From the NCBI GenBank assembly GCA_036383895.1, contig DASVNK010000053.1, positions 1-64,000 of the forward strand: 64,000 bases of DNA, read 5' to 3'. Shown in pieces: positions 17,006 to 25,935 of this stretch. The DNA is from DASVNK01 sp036383895 (lineage in GTDB: Bacteria > Verrucomicrobiota > Verrucomicrobiia > Limisphaerales > SXQI01). The notes under the pieces are model-generated. The model ran no database searches, had not been told where the DNA came from, and worked only from the letters and a program-made list of their open reading frames with translations. The position numbers and the translations under genes are program-made. Position 1 is the stretch's first letter; each line of letters starts with the position of its first letter.

Positions 17006-18502
17006 ATGGATTTTGCTATTCATCAAATCTTCTTGGAGTCGCGCAACACAGATTTAGATCCGCTTCGGCAAGTTGCCGAACGTAATCGCTATTTCCGCTG
17101 GCTCACCGCACGGACGCAACGCAGCACCTTCGCGGAAAAGCCCGATCAATCGCCCCCTGAAGCGCTGCTCCAACAAGTCTGGCTCTATCAGCGGCTAGCG
17201 CAGGACCGGTTGCAAACGACTGATGGTCGCGCGGTGCGCGTGCTGCATCCCGGTTTCTGGAACAAGGAGCCGGGGCCGGACTTCCGCAAAGCGGTCGTGC
17301 AAATCGGGGCGGCTCCCGCGGTGATTGGCGACGTTGAGATCGACCTCGTTCCTGCCGGTTGGGAGCGCCATTCGCACGCGCGCAACCCTGCTTATCAAGA
17401 CGTAGTTCTTCACGTTACCTGGGAGCCAGAAACCGCGCCTGCGGGACTCCCCAGCATTTCGCTCAAACACGCACTCGACTCTACCGTGCCTGAACTTTCC
17501 TTCTGGCTCGGAGTCGAACCGAAGCCCTCTCCTGCAGGTCTCGCCGGGCAATGTTCCGGCCCGCTACGATTGTTGGCCGCCGCTGAAGTTGCTCAGGTTC
17601 TGCGTCAGGCTGCGGAGACGCGACTGCTCCGCAAGGCCGAACTGATCCAGGCGCGCGCACGCCAACTGGGCTGGGAAGGAGCGCTGTGGGAAGCAATGTT
17701 CGGCGCGCTTGGTTACAAGCGCAACGTGTGGCCGATGCGTCGCCTGGGGATCCTCTTGCCGGCCCTCACCAAAGATGTCAGGGCGGAGGTCAGCTTCGTT
17801 CTTCAGGCGCGGCTTCTCGGAGTCGCCAGCCTCTTGCCGCTCCAACTTCCTCCCGGCGCCCCGCGCGATTATATCCGGCGCGTTTGGGACCTTTGGTGGC
17901 GCGAAGCAGAAGCGTTTCGTGATCTGCAATTGCCCCCAGGCGTTTGGAATCTCGCCGGAATTCGCCCGGCGAATCATCCGCAGCGACGACTTGCAGTTGG
18001 CGCACATTGGGCCGCGCATTCTGAAATTCCAAAAGAGCTGGATCGGTGGATCGAACGCTCCATCGAAAGCCCGGACCTCGTCGCTTCACTGTCCAAGATC
18101 GTTCAAGTGAGGCATGACGATTTCTGGAGCTACCGTTGGACCCTTAAGTCCGCTCCGTTTCGTGAAGCGCAGCCGCTGCTAGGGGAGCAACGCATCACCG
18201 ACCTCGCGATCAACGTTATTCTTCCGTGGCTCTATGTTCGCGCACTCGCCGGACGTAACGAGAAACTCAGCAATGCTGCCGAACAACGCTATATGCTTTG
18301 GCCGCCGGGCGAGGATAATTCCGTCCTCAAACTCGCCCGTCAGCGATTGTTTGGCGGAGCAAGTGGACGCATCTTGCAAACTGCCGCACAACAGCAAGGG
18401 CTGATGCAGATCGTCCGCGATTTCTGTGATCACTCCGACGCACTCTGCACGCATTGCCAGTTTCCGGAGATGCTGCGGAACCTGCAAAGCTCAGGAAGGT
18501 AG
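17006..18502 (+). CDS. DUF2851 family protein
   Basis: About 498 residues matching the DUF2851 pattern: PPEALLQQVWLYQRL, VLHPGFWNKEPGPDFRKAVVQIG, IGDVEIDLVPAGWERHSHARNP and AYQDVVLHVTWE in the N-terminal half, then a long Trp/Arg-rich C-terminal half with NHPQRRLAVGAHW and a closing Cys-pair region (CDHSDALCTHCQFPEML) that could bind a metal. The N-terminal block with conserved Asp/Glu/His resembles nuclease-like folds, but the function is not established. A TTG at 16994 would add four residues. Confidence 0.8.
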   Translation: MDFAIHQIFLESRNTDLDPLRQVAERNRYFRWLTARTQRSTFAEKPDQSPPEALLQQVWLYQRLAQDRLQTTDGRAVRVLHPGFWNKEPGPDFRKAVVQIGAAPAVIGDVEIDLVPAGWERHSHARNPAYQDVVLHVTWEPETAPAGLPSISLKHALDSTVPELSFWLGVEPKPSPAGLAGQCSGPLRLLAAAEVAQVLRQAAETRLLRKAELIQARARQLGWEGALWEAMFGALGYKRNVWPMRRLGILLPALTKDVRAEVSFVLQARLLGVASLLPLQLPPGAPRDYIRRVWDLWWREAEAFRDLQLPPGVWNLAGIRPANHPQRRLAVGAHWAAHSEIPKELDRWIERSIESPDLVASLSKIVQVRHDDFWSYRWTLKSAPFREAQPLLGEQRITDLAINVILPWLYVRALAGRNEKLSNAAEQRYMLWPPGEDNSVLKLARQRLFGGASGRILQTAAQQQGLMQIVRDFCDHSDALCTHCQFPEMLRNLQSSGR

Positions 18503-18503
18503 G

Positions 18504-19271
18504 CTACGGCTGCGGCGCGGGAACACCGGCCGGAGGCGCCATGCGTTTCATCATCTGCTCGCGTACCATCGCCCCCATGTCATTGTACCGCTGGAAATCT
18601 GTGGGCGGCTCGAAGCTCGAGGCGTCCGGCTTTTCGAGTTTCACGTTTGAGAATGTGATGGTCGAGGGCACTCCATCATTCACCGTCTGGATTCGCACCG
18701 GAAAATTCTTCAAGTCGGATGCGATCCACACAGTCGCTTCCTGATCTTTGCCTTGGTCGTCTTTCATCACGACTTTGTATTTCGTAGTGTCCTTGCCATC
18801 GATCTTTTCTTTGCCGATTTCCGTTTTCTTTGGCTCGGCTTCCGATGCGGCCGGCGTGGCGGCTTGTTGATCCGGAGTGGCCGCGTAGGACTTCAATCCG
18901 GGATAAACCAGATAGCTTTCTTTCTTGTCGGGGCGTGAAATCGTCACCATCTCGGCCATGCCCATTTGCTTCATCTGTTCGAGCGCCTGCGGCGGAAGCG
19001 CAGCACCCTTCATCTTCGTCGTGTCCATCTCAAGCCGTGTTTTGCCGTCGAGAAAAGCCATCTTTGCGGGCATCGAAATATCGCTCTCCTGCATTTTCAC
19101 CTCAATCAACGCATCGGCAGAAAAAGCTTTGTTTTCACCGAATAGCTTGATGAATGACTGGCTGAATTTCGGTTGTGCCGGCCCTCCCATTCCGCCGCCG
19201 CGCTGTTGCGCGATCGAAAATGATGTGAGCATGACTAGAACGCTAATGAAGAGCAGTAATCTTTGCAGCAT
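18504..19271 (-). CDS. Exported protein of unknown function (DUF4412-like)
   Basis: A 255-residue secreted protein. The ATG at 19271 has AAAGGAA six bases upstream and starts the signal peptide LQRLLLFISVLVMLTSFSIA. The mature part has a Gly-rich start, then ADALIEVKMQESDISMPAKMAFLDGKTRLEMD, VTISRPDKKESYLVYPGLKSY and ATVWIASDLKNFPVRIQTVND, a beta-rich LolA/DUF4412-like pattern. It may bind a hydrophobic ligand, as the protein at 5410-6279 may do, but this is inference. The frame is open to 19319 without a better start. Confidence 0.72.
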   Translation of the reverse strand: MLQRLLLFISVLVMLTSFSIAQQRGGGMGGPAQPKFSQSFIKLFGENKAFSADALIEVKMQESDISMPAKMAFLDGKTRLEMDTTKMKGAALPPQALEQMKQMGMAEMVTISRPDKKESYLVYPGLKSYAATPDQQAATPAASEAEPKKTEIGKEKIDGKDTTKYKVVMKDDQGKDQEATVWIASDLKNFPVRIQTVNDGVPSTITFSNVKLEKPDASSFEPPTDFQRYNDMGAMVREQMMKRMAPPAGVPAPQP

Positions 19272-19336
19272 GAGAATTCCTTTCAAAGAGAGTAGCACCC
19301 AACCGGAAGAACGCACCAAAAAAGCCGTTCCTTGGG

Positions 19337-19486
19337 CTAGCTCTTATTCCGCGACTTCATCGCCGATTTGGCCCACCCCCGGAGTTCCTCACTGGCGGGA
19401 GCACTTTTCCGGGGGCGACGAATAGAACGCTTCACGGATTTCAGCACCGACCGGCCCGGATCGCGGAGATCATCTGGTGATTTCAT
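19337..19486 (-). CDS. Possible 49-residue basic protein
   Basis: An open frame from ATG (19486) to TAG (19337) encodes 49 residues starting MKSPDDLRDPGRSVLKSVK and ending AMKSRNKS, with 14 Lys/Arg. There is no clear ribosome-binding site and no recognised family, so this is tentative. The rest of 19272-19787 shows no other gene. Confidence 0.25.
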   Translation of the reverse strand: MKSPDDLRDPGRSVLKSVKRSIRRPRKSAPASEELRGWAKSAMKSRNKS

Positions 19487-19787
19487 GTCGCAAAATGACG
19501 CTGAACAAATTGACTTTCAACGCGTAGAGGGGCTTAGGTGAGAGCCCGATAGGTGCAGATTTTGCCCCAACCTGTGGGAGAAATTCACCAGTGGGTAATT
19601 ATACGTATGCGTCACGAACTTCTATCTGTGTCACCGCGCAATAGATTAAGTGTTCCAAGTGAATGGTTTGCAGAAAGCAATGGGTAGGTGGCATGGAACG
19701 TGCAGTAATGCATTTGCTGAATTGGGAATAGGTGACCAAACGGACAGGTTGGCACCGGTGATTCTCATTCAACAGAAACTGAGGATT

Positions 19788-20252
19788 ATGACTGGTAAAT
19801 GGTTCGCTTTGTTAGCGGTGAACCTGGCGATCGGGTTAAACTCCCTCTCGGCTGAAACCGAGAGCGTCGTTGAAACCCGGGCCGAGGTGGAGGTGGCATT
19901 GTCCACCTCTACGGAGAAACGGGTGCGCCCGGAAAAACCGGAACGGCCGGAACGCCCGAAGAAGAAGGATATTTCGGGGGAGGATGTAAAAGAATTGGCG
20001 GCTGAGTTCCGCATGACGATGGCTGAGTTCCATGCCGAACAAAAGGAACTAGTAAAAAAACTGAAGAGCGCTTCTGAGACCGAAAGGACGCAGATTCGCG
20101 AACAGCTCAAAACAAATCGCGAGGAGTTCAACACGGTTAAGGAAGGCTTCCGGGATGCCGTAAAAGAAGTAACCGGCTCCTTGAAAGATCACGTGGTGAA
20201 AGTATCCGCCGAAGTGAAAAAGGAATCGCGAGGCGGTAGAGATCGAAACTAG
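19788..20252 (+). CDS. Exported coiled-coil protein of unknown function
   Basis: A 154-residue protein starting MTGKWFALLAVNLAIGLNSLSA, a signal peptide, then a charged Pro/Glu/Arg linker (RPEKPERPERPKKK) and a long Lys/Glu-rich helical region (AEFRMTMAEFHAEQKELVKKLK...EEFNTVKEGFRDAVKEV) likely to form a coiled coil. GAGG lies just upstream of the ATG. The frame is open back to 19650 but the extension looks non-coding. A strong terminator follows 17 bp after the stop. Function unknown. Confidence 0.65.
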   Translation: MTGKWFALLAVNLAIGLNSLSAETESVVETRAEVEVALSTSTEKRVRPEKPERPERPKKKDISGEDVKELAAEFRMTMAEFHAEQKELVKKLKSASETERTQIREQLKTNREEFNTVKEGFRDAVKEVTGSLKDHVVKVSAEVKKESRGGRDRN

Positions 20253-20268
20253 ATAATTTCAACAGAAG

Positions 20269-20293
20269 CCCTGCGGAAACGCAGGGTTTTTTT
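20269..20293 (+). terminator. Intrinsic terminator
   Basis: CCCTGCG (20269-20275), loop GAAA, CGCAGGG (20280-20286), then seven T. It ends the rightward coiled-coil gene; its hairpin could also stop leftward feoB transcription, although the minus-strand tail (CTTCTGTTG) is less T-rich. Confidence 0.92.
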
Positions 20294-20316
20294 GTGTACA
20301 CTGGGTTTTTCAGATT

Positions 20317-22566
20317 TCACTGGAACCCGAGTAGTTTCCCGCCTTGGTAGGTAATGAACGCCAGAATCCATGCGAGCACGGCCATATAGCTCCACTGAAA
20401 AAGCGGCCACCTCCAGGAATTTGTTTCGCGGCGTACAATGGCAATGGTGCTCACGCACTGCAGCGCGAGGACGTAGAAGACCATTATTGTGATCCCCACC
20501 AGCGGAGTATAAACCGCGGTGCCGTCTTCGCGTTTTTGTTCCTTTAATGTCTCAGCAATGGTGTCGGTATTATCATCAGCGGAACCAACGTTGTAGACTG
20601 TGCTCATGGTGCTGACGAACACTTCACGTGCGGCGAAGGAAGCGACGATGCCGATGCCAATTTTCCAATCGAACCCTAGCGGGCGAATGGCTGGCTCGAT
20701 TAAATGCCCCAGTCGGCCAGCAAAACTATTGCGAAGTTTCGCGCCAGCTTCGTCGTGCTCGATCGCGGCGAGTTGCAGTTCGCGGGCTTCGCTATCTGCG
20801 GCAGTCGATGCTTCGACTGTTTGTCGCTTCGCGGCGAACTCTTGATCAATGGCACTTGAACGTGGGTATGTCGCGAGAAACCAGAGGATGATGCTGATGC
20901 CGAGAATGACTGTGCCGGCGCGGCGCAGGAAGACTTTGGCGCGTTCCCACATGTGCCGCAAAACTGTGAAGAACACCGGGCGTTTGTAGGGCGGCAATTC
21001 CATGATGAGCAGCGGCGCTTCGCCTTTCAGCAGCGTTTTCTTGAAGAGCCACGCCATCAGCAACGCCATCACAATACCGAGCAAATACATCGAGAGCATC
21101 GTCAGACCTTGAACGCCAAAAATGCCGAGTAGCTTTTCCTGTGGAATGCAGGCTGCGATTAATAAGGTGTAAACGGGCAAACGCGCGGAGCAGCTCATTA
21201 ACGGGGCAACGAGAATAGTCACGAGCCGATCTTTGGGAGTTTCGATTGTGCGAGTAGCCATGATGCCGGGAATTGCACACGCGAATGAACTGAGCATGGG
21301 GATAAAACTTTTTCCGTGCAGGCCGACTTTGCTCATGAGTCTGTCCATCAAGAAGGCAGCGCGAGCCATGTAACCGGTGTCTTCCAATAATCCGATAAAG
21401 AGAAAGAGCAGACAGATCTGTGGAAGGAAAACGACGACGGCGCCGACGCCAGCAATCGCGCCATCGACAATGAGGCTGTTCAGGTCGCCGGGGGGAATTG
21501 CGGCGCCCACAATATTTCCGAGCCATTTCACCCCGCCTTCAATCCAGTTCATCGGATATTCAGCGAGCGTGAAGATGCTTTGGAACATCAGGGCCATGAT
21601 GCCGACGAAGATGAGCATGCCCCAGAGTTTATGCGTGAGGATTCGGTCGAGTTTGTCGCTGAGTGTTTCGCGGTGAACGAAGTTCTCGGTGGCAACGCTG
21701 GCCTGGATCTCCGCGATTCGCGTGTAGCGGGCTTCAATAGCAGCGGTGCGCCAATCAATGCCGGCACTTTCGAGAGTGTTGCGCGCCTCTGAAATGGCGC
21801 TGCGAATTTCTGCAGGAAGATTCGCGCTGCCCGTTCGTTCATCGGTCAGAAGAAGCATTGCTTCGGCTTCCGGCGCGACCGCGTGAGAGGTAGCGGAGCG
21901 GGCAATCAGTTCCGCAAGATCGACAATTTTTTGTTCGAGCAGAGGCGGAAGCGCGTAGAACTGCGGAGTTTGTTTCAGCGCGCGCAAGGTCGACGATGTG
22001 GCAGCGCGATTTTGAACCGTCTGCGCGATAATTCCTTCGCGTAGTGTGGGAAGTCCTTCGCCGGTGCTCGCGGTGATTGGGTAAACGGGAACGCCGAGTT
22101 CGTCACTAAGCGCGGTGGCGTCGATGGCGACGCCGTTCGCCTCGGCGATGTCGACCATGTTCAGCGCGAGAATGGTAGGATATCCGAGTTCGATAACCTG
22201 CGTCGCGTAGTAAAGGTTGCGCTGAAGGTTGGAGGCGTCTACGACAACGACCACGAGGCTCGGGGGCGGAAGTTCGGGAAGACGGTTCAACAGAACATCG
22301 CGCGCGATCTGTTCATCAAGCGATTGCGGGCTGAGGCTGTAGGTTCCCGGAAGATCGAGAATGGTGAGAGACTTCGGCGCATTCGGACCGGTCAGGCGGC
22401 CTTCTTTTCGTTCGACGGTTACGCCGGCGTAGTTACCGACTTTTGCTCGGAGACCGGTGAGGGCGTTGAAGAGAGTGGTTTTGCCGCAATTCGGATTGCC
22501 GGTGAGGACGACGTAGTTGGTCGATGGCTTAACGGCGGAAGGGGTTTTATCGGGCGTGGCGAGCAT
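20317..22566 (-). CDS. feoB: Ferrous iron transport protein B
   Basis: A 749-residue inner-membrane Fe(II) transporter with an N-terminal GTPase. The G1 motif is GNPNCGKTTLFNALTG, G3 is DLPGTYSLSP and G4 NMVD. A helical spacer leads to the membrane part with the two Gate motifs (FLPQICLLFLFIGLLEDTGYMAR; later VPLMSC-like LVAPLMSCSARLPVY) and multiple transmembrane segments. Length is normal. It is the last gene of a leftward operon with two feoA genes (18-bp gap). Expression is probably iron- or oxygen-controlled, but no Fur box was recognised. Confidence 0.97.
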   Translation of the reverse strand: MLATPDKTPSAVKPSTNYVVLTGNPNCGKTTLFNALTGLRAKVGNYAGVTVERKEGRLTGPNAPKSLTILDLPGTYSLSPQSLDEQIARDVLLNRLPELPPPSLVVVVVDASNLQRNLYYATQVIELGYPTILALNMVDIAEANGVAIDATALSDELGVPVYPITASTGEGLPTLREGIIAQTVQNRAATSSTLRALKQTPQFYALPPLLEQKIVDLAELIARSATSHAVAPEAEAMLLLTDERTGSANLPAEIRSAISEARNTLESAGIDWRTAAIEARYTRIAEIQASVATENFVHRETLSDKLDRILTHKLWGMLIFVGIMALMFQSIFTLAEYPMNWIEGGVKWLGNIVGAAIPPGDLNSLIVDGAIAGVGAVVVFLPQICLLFLFIGLLEDTGYMARAAFLMDRLMSKVGLHGKSFIPMLSSFACAIPGIMATRTIETPKDRLVTILVAPLMSCSARLPVYTLLIAACIPQEKLLGIFGVQGLTMLSMYLLGIVMALLMAWLFKKTLLKGEAPLLIMELPPYKRPVFFTVLRHMWERAKVFLRRAGTVILGISIILWFLATYPRSSAIDQEFAAKRQTVEASTAADSEARELQLAAIEHDEAGAKLRNSFAGRLGHLIEPAIRPLGFDWKIGIGIVASFAAREVFVSTMSTVYNVGSADDNTDTIAETLKEQKREDGTAVYTPLVGITIMVFYVLALQCVSTIAIVRRETNSWRWPLFQWSYMAVLAWILAFITYQGGKLLGFQ

Positions 22567-22583
22567 GACCGAAACAGCTGAAA

Positions 22584-22823
22584 CTAGACTGGGGTGGTGA
22601 CGAGGATTTGGTCGGCCTCGTGGCGGCGAAGGGTGAGATGATAGCCGCGGACTTTGATTTCGACAGGATCGCCGAGGGGGGCGAAACGGATCAGTTCAAC
22701 TGGGGTGCCAACGAGTAATCCCATTTCCATCAGGCGCGGGCGGCTGGCGCTGGCGACTTTGATTTCGGTGACCTTCGCTGCGGTGCCGGGTGCGAGCGAG
22801 CTAAGTGGCAGGCTCGGCGACAT
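22584..22823 (-). CDS. feoA: FeoA family protein (second copy)
   Basis: A 79-residue SH3-like FeoA protein: LSSLAPGTAAKVTEIKVASASRPRLMEMGLLVGTPVELIRFAPLGDPVEIKVRGYHLTLRRHEADQI, shown here only as its order of strands. The RLMEMGLLVGTPV turn is the FeoA hallmark. The ATG at 22823 starts one base after the stop of the preceding feoA; an in-frame ATG at 22868 inside that gene is possible but less likely. It probably assists FeoB in the membrane. Confidence 0.9.
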   Translation of the reverse strand: MSPSLPLSSLAPGTAAKVTEIKVASASRPRLMEMGLLVGTPVELIRFAPLGDPVEIKVRGYHLTLRRHEADQILVTTPV

Positions 22824-22824
22824 G

Positions 22825-23127
22825 TCAGGCGGCCTGGCGTGAAGTGGCTGGGTGCGGGATGGGCTCAACGATGATTTGCTGGGCGAGCTGAACGCTGATG
22901 CCGAGACGAACGTTGCAAACCTGACAGATGATGTTCGTTTGCTGGGCGAGGAGGCGGATTTTTTGTTCTTCGCAGAAGCCCATCTCGCGGAGGCGATGCT
23001 TCACTTCGGGCGCGGCGGTGAGTTGCTTAATGCGAACGGAAGTGCCTGCGCGAACGTGACTTAGAGGGCAGACGAAAGGCTGCTGGCAGTCCCGGTTGGG
23101 CTCAACGCGCAAGGCCGTTTCGTTCAT
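22825..23127 (-). CDS. feoA: FeoA family protein (first copy)
   Basis: A 100-residue FeoA-like protein with CPLSHVRAGTSVRIKQL, VKHRLREMGFCEEQKIRLL and VRLGISVQLAQQIIVEP. It carries extra Cys residues (CQQPFVC and ICQVCNVR) that the second copy lacks, possibly a metal or redox feature. The ATG at 23127 begins MNETALRV; upstream in-frame codons reach 23181. Tandem feoA-feoA-feoB is a known arrangement in which the two FeoA proteins diverge. Confidence 0.88.
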   Translation of the reverse strand: MNETALRVEPNRDCQQPFVCPLSHVRAGTSVRIKQLTAAPEVKHRLREMGFCEEQKIRLLAQQTNIICQVCNVRLGISVQLAQQIIVEPIPHPATSRQAA

Positions 23128-23173
23128 CGGGGCCAGATTAGAGTAATTGAGACTCAGTTGCAAGAGAGAAGTC

Positions 23174-24250
23174 TCAACCATTATTGCCGAGCAACGATTT
23201 CAGGTCAGAGACGAAGTCGTTTACGTCCTGCTCTGTAGTGTCCCATGAACACATGAAGCGACAACCGCCGCGACCGATGAAGGTGTAGAACATCCAGCCG
23301 CGATCCCACATGCCTTTGATCACGTGCTCGGGAAGTTCCGCGAAAACGGAGTTCGCCTGGCGCGGGAAAAGGATTTTTGCGCCGGGAACTGCGGCGAGTG
23401 CGTCGTGGAGACGTTGAGCCATGGCATTCGCCTGGCGGGCGTATTTTAGCCAGACGTCGTTTTGGAGCATGCCGACCCATGGGGCGGCGAGGAAACGCAT
23501 TTTGGAGGCGAGCTGGCCGGCTTGTTTGCAGCGGTAGGCGAATTCGTGGGCAAGATCGGTGTTGAAGAACACGACGGCGTCGCCGACGTGGGTACCGTTT
23601 TTGGTGCCGCCGAAACAGAGGACATCGACCCCGGCGCGCCAAGTGATTTCTTTGGGAGCAACGCCGAGAGTGGCGACGGCATTGGCGAAACGGGCACCGT
23701 CCATGTGCATCTTCAAATCGAGTTCGCGGCATTTCGCGCCGATGGCTTTGAGTTCGTCGACGGAATAAACGGTGCCGACTTCGGTGGCTTGCGTGACGCT
23801 GACCGCGCGAGGTTTGGGGAAGTGAATATCGGTGCGGCGTTTGACGACGCGCTCGATGGCTTCCGGATCGATCTTGCCGTTGGTGCCCTGGAGAAGGAGG
23901 ACCTTGGTGCCGTTGGAAAAGAATTCAGGCGCGCCACATTCGTCGGTTTCAACGTGGGCGATCTCCGAGCAAAGGATGGAGTGATACGATTGGCAGAGGG
24001 TGGCAAGAGCCAGGGAATTGGCGGCCGTGCCATTGAAAGCGAAGAAGACTTCGCAATTCGTTTCGAACAGTTCGCGGATGAGATCGGCGGCGCGGGCGGT
24101 GTAGGCATCGTCGCCGTAGCTGCGGGCGTGACCCTGGTTGGCGTCTTCCAGGGCTTTCCATGCTTCGGGGCAGATGCCTGAATAGTTGTCGCTGGCAAAC
24201 TGTCGTTTAGTTCCCGCTTTCATTAAATCAGCCGTCAAAATCCGTGACAT
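23174..24250 (-). CDS. Low-specificity L-threonine aldolase
   Basis: A 358-residue fold-type I PLP enzyme (beta-eliminating lyase family) cleaving L-threonine/allo-threonine to glycine and acetaldehyde. It shows FASDNYSGICPEAWKAL, YGDDAYTARAADLI, FNGTAANSLAL, KMHMDGARFANAVATLG (PLP-contacting Asp/Arg) and the Schiff-base lysine in CFGGTKNGTHVGD. The start MSRILTADL (24250) has GGAG close upstream; ATG 24223 is an alternative. The frame stays open another 807 bases upstream, but that extension has no protein-like character. It is co-directional with and 46 bp before the feo operon. Confidence 0.92.
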   Translation of the reverse strand: MSRILTADLMKAGTKRQFASDNYSGICPEAWKALEDANQGHARSYGDDAYTARAADLIRELFETNCEVFFAFNGTAANSLALATLCQSYHSILCSEIAHVETDECGAPEFFSNGTKVLLLQGTNGKIDPEAIERVVKRRTDIHFPKPRAVSVTQATEVGTVYSVDELKAIGAKCRELDLKMHMDGARFANAVATLGVAPKEITWRAGVDVLCFGGTKNGTHVGDAVVFFNTDLAHEFAYRCKQAGQLASKMRFLAAPWVGMLQNDVWLKYARQANAMAQRLHDALAAVPGAKILFPRQANSVFAELPEHVIKGMWDRGWMFYTFIGRGGCRFMCSWDTTEQDVNDFVSDLKSLLGNNG

Positions 24251-24418
24251 ACTCCAAAGGGGACAAACCTGTTCTGAAAGGGGCAGGTGAGGCAAGCATT
24301 GGTTGGAGCGAAGTCGCGAAACAGCCACGGAGGTGGTGCGGTGCATCCGCCGAGGAGAATCGGAAAGGCGCGAAAATGTTTGGCGTGAAAAAGGGTGAAA
24401 TGAGGTACTTACGACGCG

Positions 24419-24884
24419 AATGTTGACTTGGTGGGTTGTGTGCGTTTGGAGGTAAGAAAATGCATTGAGAAATCCTCGAGCGCTTCGCGGACAGGCGTTA
24501 CAAAGCGTTATTGCAGATACTTGCGTCGAAAATGTTGACTCAGAATTTTTATACGAGAGCGCGGGAAATCTTCGCAGTCCGCGGGAAATCAAGTATTTAG
24601 ATAAAGGATAGGGCGGAAGGCGGTCGGAACCCGGAACAGAAGCGAACGAAGTGGAATTTGGCTTCCCAAAGTCTGAACAACAGGAGAGACGAACCGCTTC
24701 GCGGTTAGGCCTGCCACAAGTTTGTTTCCCCATTTGAGACGTTCGCTTCGCGAATTGTGATCCCGGAATCAGCGGAATTACGGGGCTTTTTTGATGGAAC
24801 CGGTTGGAATGGCGTGAGGCGGTTTGGCGATAATTAGCGTTAAAAAGCGTTAAATCAGGCGGTTGCGACGGGAGAGTCAACATT
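24419..24884. promoter_or_regulatory. Iteron-like non-coding region with three repeat families
   Basis: This part of the gene-free stretch 24251-25150 contains AATGTTGACT at 24419-24428 and 24531-24540 and its complement AGTCAACATT at 24875-24884. GCGTTA pairs with an exact 10-bp period stand at 24495-24510 (GCGTTACAAAGCGTTA) and 24837-24852 (GCGTTAAAAAGCGTTA). GCGGGAAATC occurs twice with a 20-bp period (24561-24570, 24581-24590). A small hairpin AACCGC-TTC-GCGGTT lies at 24692-24706. Spacing by whole helical turns suggests binding of a dimeric or multimeric protein; regulatory region or remnant replication/recombination site are both possible. Confidence 0.45.
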
Positions 24885-25150
24885 CTGACGGAAAGCAGGT
24901 GGGAGGCATTGTTGTCACGACGGGCGCTGCTGGTCTTCATGGCACGGTCTTTCGCTTTTTTGTTATTTCTGCCCTGGAAGAACGGAGCGCGGGCACACTT
25001 CAGGTGTGCTCGTTTTTCGGGGATGAAATGAAATCCGATGGGCGGAGCTCGTTTCAACCACGTGCCGTTTTTCTCAGGCGGGATTTAGTTTGGCAGGGAA
25101 GTGTGCGGAGAGCAACTCGAATCTCCTCACCGACCCAGCAAAATACGCGG

Positions 25151-25375
25151 ATGAATTCCAGGCGCAGAGGGGAGTTCCGCGGGAGGGAGTTTCCCCCACC
25201 ATTTCCAACCCACTCCGCGGCGGCGGTAAAAAAACTCCGTAGGCCGTCCCTCGACAATCTCCGGGCGCGTTGCGGAGAGCTCAAGGAGAACGGGCTGGGA
25301 CTTCGGGCCATCGCTCGGAAGCTCAAGATGCCGCCTTCGAGCGTTTTCAAGGCTCTTAAAAATGATGCTCTCTAA
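25151..25375 (+). CDS. Small helix-turn-helix protein
   Basis: A 74-residue basic protein from ATG 25151 whose C-terminal half LRRPSLDNLRARCGELKENG then LGLRAIARKLKMPPSSVFKAL is a good helix-turn-helix of the resolvase/Hin or HTH_7 type. The N-terminal 25 residues are Arg-rich and low complexity. The frame is open back to 24863 but that part looks non-coding. It may be a stand-alone DNA-binding protein or the remnant of a recombinase; the neighbouring repeat-rich region makes a link to the iteron-like sites attractive but unproven. Confidence 0.5.
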   Translation: MNSRRRGEFRGREFPPPFPTHSAAAVKKLRRPSLDNLRARCGELKENGLGLRAIARKLKMPPSSVFKALKNDAL

Positions 25376-25935
25376 CGCCTCCGAACCGACCGTTGTGGAA
25401 GCGTTCCTCGATTCTAAGTAATGGTGTAAAAATCAGCACTTCCGTCTCGGAGCGAAACGTCCTGTAAGTGCGGCCGTTAAAACCCGTGTTCCATTTTATA
25501 GTTCGCCAACGCGCAGCATCGCGGCGAATACGTCCTCGCCGGCATGAGCACCGATACGAAACCTTTCACCACCACCGAAAACGCTTCAAAGCAAGTTACT
25601 GCCGTTTCGCAACCGACTCATCCGAGGCACCATCCTTGGGCGGATTTTTGTGCATCAACGAGTGTAAGTCCTGAAGCTCAAATAAACCCATCACGGCGGC
25701 GTAACCCCATTTCTTCAGCCGTTCAATAATCCGGCGAATCACATGTTTCAGCTAAGCTGCGCCTGCGATACGCGTCAAGCGGACAGACACAGGGATTCCT
25801 GGTTGAGGCATAGCTGATTCCCGGCGTTATGCGCCAGCTCGAAGAGGCGGCGATTTCGAGGGCGCGTTTGACGGATTCCTGGCCTTGGACGTGCCCGCCG
25901 TCCGCTGCGCGCAAACCGAATTGCAAGAATTCATC
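25376..25935. other. 560-bp stretch without a supported gene
   Basis: Both strands carry only short, compositionally odd frames, for example a 61-codon frame at 25544-25729 rich in Thr, Ser and Pro. Near its right end lies one copy of a 33-bp repeat (25850-25882). It appears to be decayed sequence at the edge of an accessory region. Confidence 0.6.
25850..25882. repeat. 33-bp direct repeat, copy 1
   Basis: Identical over 33 bases to 27082-27114; a third, degenerate copy shares GGCGCGTTTGACGGA at 26496-26510. On the minus strand all three read as a coding-like peptide, QESVKRALEIAA here and DSVKRAVES in the degenerate copy. They lie between unrelated orphan genes. Confidence 0.75.

Noticed and set aside
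24251..25057. An 807-base upstream extension of the threonine aldolase frame
   Set aside because: The translated extension is Ser/Arg/Pro-rich with no domain, contradicts the length of the family, and runs through the repeat-rich non-coding region. The normal N-terminus begins at 24250.
25780..25850. An integron attC site with GTTATGC-like core
   Set aside because: The core does not fit GTTRRRY, the partner RYYYAAC is missing, neighbouring genes are in mixed orientation and no integrase is present.
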